Assembly: GCF_023898315.1 (NCBI RefSeq)
Contig: NC_064621.1
Location: 17,296,501 to 17,360,500, forward strand
DNA: 64,000 bases
DNA from: Schistocerca nitens
Taxonomy: Eukaryota; Arthropoda; Insecta; Orthoptera; Acrididae
Direction of reading: 5' to 3'
Part shown: piece after piece, positions 56,703 to 64,000 of the stretch
Layout: every line of letters starts with the position of its first letter
Numbering within the stretch: position 1 is the first letter of the stretch
Made by a program: the position numbers and the translations under genes
The notes under the pieces: generated by a model
The model's input: the letters and a program-made list of their open reading frames with translations, nothing else
Told to the model about the DNA's origin: nothing
Databases searched by the model: none

Positions 56703-58065
56703 GTGTTGTTGTTGCTGTCGTGGTCTTCAGTCCTGAGACTGGTTTGATGCAGCTCTCCATGCTACTCTATCCTGTGCAAGCTTCTTCATCTCCCAGTACT
56801 TACTGCAACCTACATCCTTCTGAATCTGCTTAGTGTATTCATCTCTTGGTCTCCCTCTACGATTTTTACCCTCCACGCTGCCCTCCAATGCTAAATTTGT
56901 GATCCCTTGATGCCTCAGAACATGTCCTACCAACCGGCCCCTTCTTTTTGTCAAGTTGTGCCACAAACTCCTCTTCTCCCCAATTCTATTCAATACCTCC
57001 TCATTAGTTATGTGATCTACCGACCTAATCTTCAGCATTCTTCTGTAGCACCAGATTTCGAAAGCTTCTATTCTCTTCTTGTCCAAACTATTTATCGTCC
57101 ATGTTTCACTTCCATACATGGCTACGCTCTATACAAATACTTTCAGAAACGACTTCCTGACTCTTAAATCTATACTCGTTGTTAACAAATTTCTCTTCTT
57201 CAGAAAGGCTTTCCTTCCCATTGCCAGTCTACATTTTATATCCTCTCTACTTCGACCGTCATCAGTTATTTCACTCCCTAAATAGCAAAACTCCTTTACT
57301 ACTTTAAGTGTCTCATTTCCTAATCTAATCCCGTCAGCATCACCCGATTTAATTTGATTACATTCCATTATCCTCGTTTTCCTTTTGTTGATGTTCATGT
57401 TATATACTCCTTTCAAGACACTGTCCATTGCGTTCAACTGCTCTTCCAAGTCCTTTGCTGTCTCTGACAGAATTACAATGTCATCGGCGAACCTCAAAGT
57501 TTTTATTTCTTGAATAACATCGGGGAGCGGCTACAACCCTGTCTCACTCCCTTCCCAACCACTGCTTCACTTTCATGCCCCTTCACACTTATAACTGCCA
57601 TCTGGTTTCTGTACAAATTGTAAATAGCCTTTCGCTCCCTGAAAGAGAGTATTCCAATCAACATTGTCAAAAGCTTTCTCTAAGTCTACAAATGCTAGAA
57701 ACGTAGGTTTGCCTTTTCTTAATCTATTTTCTAAGATAAGTCGTAAGGTTAGTATTGCCTCACGTGTTCCAACATTTCTACGGAATCCAAATTCATCTTC
57801 CCCGACGTCGGCTTCTACCAGTTTTTCCATTCGTCTCTAAAGAATTCGCGTTAGTATTTTGCAGCTGTGACTTATTAAACTGATAGTTCGGTAATTTTCA
57901 CATCTGTTGACACCTGCTTTCTTTGGGATTGGAATTATTATATTCTTCTTGAAGTCTGAGGGTATTTCGCCTGTCTCATACATCTTGCCCACCAGATGGT
58001 AGAGTTTTGTCATGACTGGCTCTCCCAAGGCTGTCAGTAGTTCAGTGTTGGCACCCAATAAAATC
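56703..58065 (-). mobile_element. RTE-type LINE, 5'-truncated copy
   Basis: It ends at the minus-strand 3' terminus CAGTCTCAGGACTGAAGACC followed by ACGACAGCAACAACAAC, a trinucleotide tail. The 5' truncation lies near 58065, inside the RT region. It is much better preserved than the copies at 9.0 and 37.2 kb. Confidence 0.9.
56727..58065 (-). pseudogene. RTE-type reverse transcriptase with frameshifts
   Basis: In order on the minus strand: ELLTALGEPVMTKLYHLVGK and IIIPIPKKAGVNRCENYRTI, a stop near 57837, MEKLVEADVGEDEFGFRRNV and LAFVDLEKAFDNVDWNTLF (first catalytic Asp). A deletion and frame change follows near 57500-57580 that removes most of the VRQGCSLSPMLF block. Then MRFADDIVILSETAKDLEEQ (active-site FADD intact), MECNQIKSGDADGIRLGNET, a shift near 57125, and YGSETWTINSLDKKRIEAFE to SNQSQD. 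At least three lesions inactivate it, but each domain is readable. Confidence 0.9.
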
Positions 58066-58529
58066 CACACGCATTTGAACGACTTTATTTTATTTCTATT
58101 CTGCGATCACTTATTTCGATATTTATCATTTTGGCTTTCGAGTGACGATTAAAGGGAGGAATTATAGTACGTTTTTATTCGGTTTAGAAATTTTGGAAAT
58201 CGGAATTCAGTTTTTGGAACTTTTATTCTCTGTTTCAATGTCATTATGGTCACAGAGTGTCTGGATTTACTGATTTAACACAAGACCACAACGTCTCAAG
58301 ATGTTCTGTGATGTGGCATACAGAATGTTTCTTCGAGTTCGTTGAGCCTCGCACGCTGGCTCTCGTTACACTTATTTTGGCTTCAGTTTTTGTTTGCCTA
58401 CATTTCGATTACATTTAGATTTGCAGTGATGTTATCTTTGATTTCGGGATAGCTATACCGAGACAACATCTGCGCAAGGTGTGATATGCGGCTGTGCCGT
58501 ATGGTACACGGAGCAAGTGGACGAAAGTG
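58066..58529. other. Unassigned DNA
   Basis: Nothing recognised between the truncated RTE copy and the SINE. Confidence 0.4.
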
Positions 58530-58735
58530 AGCCGTCGTGCGGGGTTAGCCGAGCGGTCAGGGGCGCTACAGTCATGGACTGTGCGGCTGGTCCCGGCGGA
58601 GGTTCTAGTCCTCCCTTGGGCATGGGTGTGTATGTTTGTCCTTAGGATAATTTAAGTTAAGTAGTGTGTAAGCTTAGGGACTGATGGCCTTAGCAGTTAA
58701 GCCCCATAAGATTTCACACACATTTGAACATTTTT
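58530..58735 (+). mobile_element. tRNA-headed SINE, family B
   Basis: The head GCCGTCGTGCGGGGTTAGCC, box A-like TTAGCCGAGCGGTC, mutated box B GGTTCTAGTCC and tail CACACATTTGAACATTTTT match the copy at 28.6 kb. A 7-bp duplication GAAAGTG is present at 58523-58529 and 58736-58742. Confidence 0.92.
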
Positions 58736-58742
58736 GAAAGTG

Positions 58743-59479
58743 CCCCAGAGCAACGTGCTTCATGCGACTCTGTGTCACGCCGCACTTGGCAAGTCGTTGC
58801 CAGACGGGTGCGCCACCTGACCACAAGAAACGAATGGTGGCACCTTGTCGCCAACTGCCCGTCAGCCGGTCGACGTTGCATGCGAGTGCAGCGGATGATT
58901 TAGAAAGTGACTTCATTACTTGAGGATTACTATAATTCACGTGAGTGGTGGGACATTAAAAAAGCGTCTCTGAAGCTGGTAGATTAAGAAACGATATGCC
59001 GGGGCGTGTCGCCAAGAAATATGGTTGTAGTGATTGGAAAATAAGATCAAAATCGCGAAAATTACCGACAGCATGCCATCGCTAACGTAAATATTGTCAG
59101 CGGCCGAAGCAAAGTGGTACATCTCTTGAGAAAGGAGAAAAATGTCTGCATGTGTCCTACTACAGACGTAGAATCTTCGGAAAGTAAATTATACGCGTCG
59201 TACTAACCTAACACCATTGTGCAACAAGTGTGGTGCATTGTCAGCAGTGAGTGTTCTGCAGACACAGTTATGCTATGATAGAAATAAAAGGGGCTTCACG
59301 GTGAGGGAGTGAAATAGCACAGCAACTTGAAACGTACTCCAAATTTGAAATATGTGGCACAATACGATTCTTGTGCTCAAATCGACTAAATAGCTCACAG
59401 ATTCACTGTGAAATTCTAGCGGTATCTGCGCAAACTGCAGATTACTCGTAGTAAAATGGTGCCAACAAATTGACCAAAG
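58743..59479. other. Unassigned DNA, possibly the 5' part of a mariner relic
   Basis: No readable protein. It may hold the decayed start of the mariner element recognised after 59480. Confidence 0.4.
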
Positions 59480-59706
59480 GCCGCGCAGACGTCGGGAAGT
59501 CCAGATCTAGCTCCTAGCGATTTGCATCTTTTCGGTAAGCTCAAAGAACATTAGTGTGAATGAGATTTTCCAACGATCAGACGTCACACAGCGTTTCTCA
59601 AGTCGCTACGAACCAGGCTGCGGATTTCTATCGTCAATGAAGTGGACAATGGGTAGAATGTTTGGACAATTGTTTACAGAGACTTAATGACTATGTTGAA
59701 AAATAG
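59480..59706 (+). pseudogene. Mariner transposase C-terminal scrap
   Basis: TSGSPDLAPSDLHLFGKLKE carries the third catalytic Asp (APSD), followed by a stop. After a frame change it reads AADFYRQ, stop, SGQWVECLDNCLQRLNDYVE and K-stop at 59706, the usual mariner C-terminus (ending YVEK). Confidence 0.75.
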
Positions 59707-60180
59707 TATCATGTACACTTGACAGCACAAATAGTGGGTCACTGCCGAATACAACCAACATAACGTACCTGTGTTGCAGGTCCTCTAAACGCCAAAACCC
59801 CGTGGGGTACAGTCGTTTGACTACACACAATGGGTACCGCAAGAGACTACTAAGAGACCTAAGGTCTTTATGGCAGTCACTCTAAGCGTCAACTAATATC
59901 GCCATACAAAACATATTAGAAAACACGTTCTCAGCGATGAGACACCCCATAACACTCATAAACTAACCTTAATTACAGCAAGTGGTATTCCAAAAGTTCT
60001 GAGAAAACGGATTATTTTACATTTTGCAATAACTGACATACCTGAAATGTTAGCACTCTCATTATTACGTCAGATAGGTAATGCATGTAGTAAGTTCCTC
60101 GTATTCATGATTTCCTCTTCACAGTAACACACCATACTTGTTATTTAACACAATATGTCATTAAAAATTTACGTTATTCA
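59707..60180. other. Unassigned DNA
   Basis: Nothing recognised. One further diverged array unit might start near 60050. Confidence 0.35.
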
Positions 60181-61190
60181 CGAGCAGCTAGCTGAGAGTA
60201 TGTATAAACTTCAAATAACACGACGAACCGCTTCGTTGTGCATATGCATTCAACCCAGGTCATGCAAACTAAGATTTCGTGACTGACGGAAATTAACAGT
60301 CATTCCTCACTAGGCAGAAAGAGAGTGATATACCTCGATTTTAGATAGCATCAGTTAACAAATATCAACTTTAAATTACATAACGCAAACATTTTTAACG
60401 GTCGCGAATTCCTACCCAGCATCTATTGTCCCTGTTAACGAACTACGAGAGATGTTAAATACTGCTTCTACACAAGTAACTTACTTGAAATGCAGTGAGG
60501 TAAAGCTTTGTGTAGGACAGGAATTCGAACCAAGAACCTAATCGGATTGTTATCGAAGCACAATCAACTTTGACATATCGGATTTTCTCGACAGTAGCTA
60601 GATGTATTAAATGAAATGACGAGACGAAACATTAATTTTTCCTTCCCAGGACTCCAACCCGGCCCGTATCGCTGTTATATTCTAGAGAAAAGGAACGTTA
60701 AGTATGGGTTTGTTACACCAGCAGCGACATGTGAGCATGTTTGAACTAATATGACGAAGTGTTCAGTGCTGACTGAGAATCGAACCCCAAAAATATCGTT
60801 GTTGACTACATACAAAGAGACGTCAGCTACCGAATTTTTCTCCACCAGCAGCTCGGAATAACATCCTTGAACTTACAGTGATCTCGCAAATAGTTCTGTG
60901 TCTCACTGGGAGTCAAAAACGTCGGATATCGTTAGTATTGACAACGAATGAAAATGCATTAAAAATAAAAATTATTATCCACGAGCAGATAGGTGTTCTC
61001 ATGCTAGAGCTTGATAATACATAGTGAGAAGTTTAGTGCTGGGTCAGGATTCCAACCCACTCATGATGTTGAGGAATCTGCAGTTTTGAACAAACAACAA
61101 GTTGTAGTCGAGCTGTTTTATCACTAAGGGATCAAATTCCGCGTTAAGGGCGGTCTGAGTTGCATTCCCAGTTCAGAACCAATTTTATCG
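60181..61190. repeat. Diverged tandem array, about 130-bp period, B-box-like core
   Basis: Seven or eight diverged units. Unit starts resembling CGAGCAGCTAG occur near 60181, 60439, 60589, 60718, 60845 and 60982 (one near 60309 is weak). Each is followed about 60-80 bp later by a core resembling GGATTCGAACCC: near 60246 (GCATTCAACCC), 60408, 60521 (GAATTCGAACC), 60649 (GGACTCCAACCC), 60777 (GAATCGAACCC), 60908, 61048 (GGATTCCAACCC) and 61162. Several cores are followed by a TATCG(C/T)TG(T/A)T word. The period is read by eye. Confidence 0.5.
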
Positions 61191-62149
61191 ACATACAGAA
61201 GCTCAAATAAAGATGGGAGTAAGTGTCCTGTGATCATACACAGGGTTTGTTTCGTCACTAGAAATAAATAACTAGTATAAGAAAGGTTACTGGTGATAGA
61301 GTTTCTACATGTCGCCACTCCTTACTTTATTGTGGTCCCACCTAACGTCTCCTTGGTAGAGAAGGAATATCGTGTTTAATGTGATTTTCAGACCACAATG
61401 CCATTATACCTTCTTCACTTGGCGTAGCCAGAAGAGAAAAGAATCTGCCTCTCCCTATCAAAAAACATCGGCAGAAGTTGGAATCATCCCAGACCATCAG
61501 CATATGAAACTATCATCAGTCCAACAGACCACCAAACCCTCTTCTCTACGACTCCTTTCTCTATCATAACACTGTTGCGGCGCACAAGATGAGAATTCTG
61601 ACACACAGGCTCCCTGTAGTGGTTTGCAGGATGTTCAGTACATTCATTTACTTGGTTGACCGAATCGCCATGAACTAGCTGCCTTGGCTACCCAGTGCAT
61701 ACATTCGACTCTATTCTGTAATCACCGAAATAAAATAACGTAACTACCACCTACACGGAACTGCCAACAGTGTAGGATGCAGAAATTTAAATAGGAAGTG
61801 TTCCTTTCCATTTGGGCTGCTCTATTGCGCTATCTGGTGAAACCATCGTGCAGTGCAAAAGAAATGCTGTAACTGTCTGTCTGTCAGAAGTCTGTATCCG
61901 GCCATATGCAATATCTCACAGCACTGTGGAATGCCGAAGTTCTGGAGGAACTGTTGTTCACTTCCAGAGGTGCTGTACCTATGTCACAGCTAATAGCGTA
62001 ACGGTAAGCGTCGCGCACTGTTGATAAGACGTCGCGTGTTCTGTTGCATTCGCTACTACATTTTTTTTAAAACACAATTCTGCTGTCTGCTGAAGTTATC
62101 AATTCAATGGAACTTTGAACATAATTCTCTTCACTTCTCAACCCAAAAT
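61191..62149. other. Unassigned DNA
   Basis: No gene or recognised repeat between the array and the RTE element. Confidence 0.4.
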
Positions 62150-64000
62150 AGTCGCATGTGGAAAAAAGGCTAACTTCTGCGTCATTTTGTTCTTTTCAGG
62201 TTTAATAGATGGCCAGGCAGCAGATGCGCTCGAAGCTTTTGTATTATGTATGGGGAAAGCAGAAAGAAAACTGGCATTCTACGGATCGGAGCGTGGAATG
62301 TCAGATCCCTTAATCGGGCAGGTAGGTTAGAAAATTTAAAAAGGGAAATGGATAGGTTAAAGTTAGATATAGTGGGAATTAGTGAAGTTCGGTGGCAGGA
62401 GGAACAAGACTTTTGGTCAGGTGATTACAGGGTTATAAATACAAAATCAAATAGGGGTAATGCAGGAGTAGGTTTAATAATGAATAAAAAAATAGGAGTG
62501 CGGGTTAGCTACTACAAACAGCATAGTGAACGCATTATTGTGGCCAAGATAGACACAAAGCCCATGCCTACTACAGTAGTACAAGTTTATATGCCAACTA
62601 GCTCTGCAGATGATGAAGAAATAGATGAAATGTATGACGAGATAAAAGAAATTATTCAGGTAGTGAAAGGAGACGAAAATTTAATAGTCATGGGTGACTG
62701 GAATTCGTCAGTAGGAAAAGGGAGAGAAGGAAACATAGTAGGTGAATATGGATTGGGGGGAAGGAATGAAAGAGGAAGCCGCCTTGTAGAATTTTGCACA
62801 GAGTATAACTTAATCATAGCTAACACTTGGTTCAAGAATCATGAAAGAAGGCTGTATACATGGAAGAAGCCAGGAGATACTGACAGGTTTCAGATAGATT
62901 ATATAATGGTAAGACAGAGATTTAGGAACCAGGTTTTAAATTGTAAGACATTTCCAGGGGCAGATGTGGATTCTGACCACAATCTATTGGTTATGAACTG
63001 CAGATTGAAACTGAAGAAACTCCAAAAAGGTGGGAATTTAAGGAGATGGGACCTGGATAAACTGAAAGAACCAGAGGTTGTAGAGAGTTTCAGGGAGAGC
63101 ATAAGGGGACAATTGACAGGAATGGGGGAAAGAAATACAGTAGAAGAAGAATGGGTAGCTCTGAGGGATGAAGTGGTGAAGGCAGCAGACGATCAAGTAG
63201 GTAAAAAGACGAGGGCTAATAGAAATCCTTGGGTAACAGAAGAAATACTGAATTTAATTGATGAAAGGAGAAAATATAAAAATGCAGTACATGAAGCAGG
63301 CAAAAAGGAATACAAACGTCTCAAAAATGAAATCGACAGGAAGTGCAAAATGGCTAAGCAGGGATGGCTAGAGGACAAATGTAAGGATGTAGAGACTTGT
63401 CTCACTAGGGGTAAGATAGATACTGCCTACAGGAAAATTAAAGAGACCTTTGGAGAGAAGAGAACCACTTGTATGAATATCAAGAGCTCAGATGGAAACC
63501 CAGTTCTAAGCAAAGAAGGGAAGGCAGAAAGGTGGAAGGAGTATATAGAGGATTTATACAAGGGAGATGTACTCGAGGATAATATTATGGAAATGGAAGA
63601 GGATGTAGATGAAGACGAAATGGGAGATAAGATACTGCGTGAAGAGTTTGACAGAGCACTGAAAGACCTGAGTCGAAACAAGGCCCCGGGAGTAGACAAC
63701 ATTCCACTAGAACTACTGATGGCCTCGGGAGAGCCAGTCATGACAAAACTCTACCATCTAGTGAGCACGATGTATGAGACAGGCGAAATACCCTCAGACT
63801 TCAAGAAGAATATAATAATTCCAATCCCAAAGAAAGCAGGTATTGACAGATGTGAAAATTACCGAACTATCAGTTTAATAAGTCACAGCTGCAAAATACT
63901 AACGCGAATTCTTTACAGACGAATGGAAAAACTGGTAGAAGCCGACCTCGGGGAAGATCAGTTTGGATTCCGTAGAAATGTTGGAACACGTGAGGCAATA
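62150..64000 (+). mobile_element. RTE-type LINE, 5' part, continues past the window
   Basis: The 5' boundary is uncertain (about 62150). The coding frame is open to the right edge. It belongs to the same family as the relics at 9.0, 37.2 and 56.7 kb. The coding strand is purine-rich. Confidence 0.9.
62246..64000 (+). CDS. RTE-type endonuclease/reverse transcriptase, partial
   Basis: 585 codons without a stop, running off the right edge. I chose ATG 62246 (MYGESRKKTGILRIGAWNVR). The frame is open a little further, to 62174 after a TAA, so the true start is uncertain. The N-terminal APE-type endonuclease shows RIGAWNVRSLNRAGRLENLK, VGISEVRWQ (catalytic Glu), LIVMGDWNSSVGKG (Asp/Asn pair), RLYTWKKPGDTDRFQIDYIM and VDSDHNLLV (the terminal SDH). 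A linker with NPWVTEEILNLIDERRK follows. The RT then begins at LSRNKAPGVDNIPLELLMAS, EIPSDFKKNIIIPIPKKAGI, CENYRTISLISHSCKILTRI and DQFGFRRNVGTREAI. It nicks target DNA and copies its own RNA there. The active-site FADD block lies beyond the window. Confidence 0.92.
   Translation, partial: MYGESRKKTGILRIGAWNVRSLNRAGRLENLKREMDRLKLDIVGISEVRWQEEQDFWSGDYRVINTKSNRGNAGVGLIMNKKIGVRVSYYKQHSERIIVAKIDTKPMPTTVVQVYMPTSSADDEEIDEMYDEIKEIIQVVKGDENLIVMGDWNSSVGKGREGNIVGEYGLGGRNERGSRLVEFCTEYNLIIANTWFKNHERRLYTWKKPGDTDRFQIDYIMVRQRFRNQVLNCKTFPGADVDSDHNLLVMNCRLKLKKLQKGGNLRRWDLDKLKEPEVVESFRESIRGQLTGMGERNTVEEEWVALRDEVVKAADDQVGKKTRANRNPWVTEEILNLIDERRKYKNAVHEAGKKEYKRLKNEIDRKCKMAKQGWLEDKCKDVETCLTRGKIDTAYRKIKETFGEKRTTCMNIKSSDGNPVLSKEGKAERWKEYIEDLYKGDVLEDNIMEMEEDVDEDEMGDKILREEFDRALKDLSRNKAPGVDNIPLELLMASGEPVMTKLYHLVSTMYETGEIPSDFKKNIIIPIPKKAGIDRCENYRTISLISHSCKILTRILYRRMEKLVEADLGEDQFGFRRNVGTREAI

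Noticed and set aside
62198-62204. TTTTCAGG before the RTE frame as a 3' splice site of a host exon
   Set aside because: The following frame is a retrotransposon endonuclease. The site may be fortuitous, and no upstream exon is visible.
1-64000. CRISPR arrays, operons or prokaryotic signals
   Set aside because: None seen. Direct repeats present are tandem duplications or transposon copies, and the organism is eukaryotic by content.

Overview
The window is eukaryotic intergenic DNA, almost certainly from an arthropod and most probably a grasshopper or locust (Orthoptera). I base that on an AT-leaning background with CA/GA microsatellites and no dense coding, and on a dense, layered mix of Tc1/mariner transposons, RTE-, CR1/jockey- and Penelope-type retroelements and tRNA- or 5S-headed SINEs. 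The order-level call is inference from repeat families I recognise from orthopteran genomes, not a proof. I found no host protein-coding gene, no convincing tRNA or rRNA gene and no CRISPR or bacterial feature.

Layout. 1-1815 is the 3' part of a pyrimidine-rich jockey-like LINE, followed by a Penelope-like reverse transcriptase scrap (1816-2217). From 2971 to 14339 three near-identical Tc1-like transposons sit within about 11.4 kb: copy 1 (2971-4396, minus, one nonsense codon), copy 2 (7401-8826, plus, intact 340-residue transposase) and copy 3 (12932-14339, plus, two deletions). Between copies 2 and 3 lies an RTE-type LINE relic that was itself hit by a SINE (9972-10158). From 15 to 34 kb come unrecognised DNA, an internally deleted Tc1 copy (18.1-18.8 kb), a decayed transposase (20.0-21.0 kb), a 5S-rRNA-headed SINE with an internal 149-bp duplication (22.1-22.6 kb) and a Tc1 relic carrying two different nested SINEs (27.6-28.9 kb).

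From 34.9 to 35.5 kb there is a CpG-rich island. CR1-like LINE pieces (35.7-36.5, 40.0-41.2, 54.2-55.0, 56.1-56.5 kb), RTE pieces (37.2-38.4, 56.7-58.1 kb), further Tc1/mariner relics (42.6-43.7, 46.2-47.3, 49.9-50.6, 51.6-52.1, 59.5-59.7 kb) and a second CpG-rich block (51.2-51.5 kb) follow. At 60.18-61.19 kb there is an old array with a period of roughly 130 bp whose units each carry a B-box-like GAATCGAACCC core. The window ends inside an RTE-type LINE whose endonuclease and reverse transcriptase frame is open from ATG 62246 to the right edge.

How the parts relate: the RTE-type LINEs and the intact Tc1 transposase are the only plausibly functional proteins. The SINEs are pol III-headed parasites. 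Two tRNA-headed families share their body and 3' tail, and all three tRNA-headed families share a small stem-loop with compensatory stem changes. Target-site duplications show the SINEs landing in older LINE and Tc1 relics, which gives a relative insertion order for several loci.
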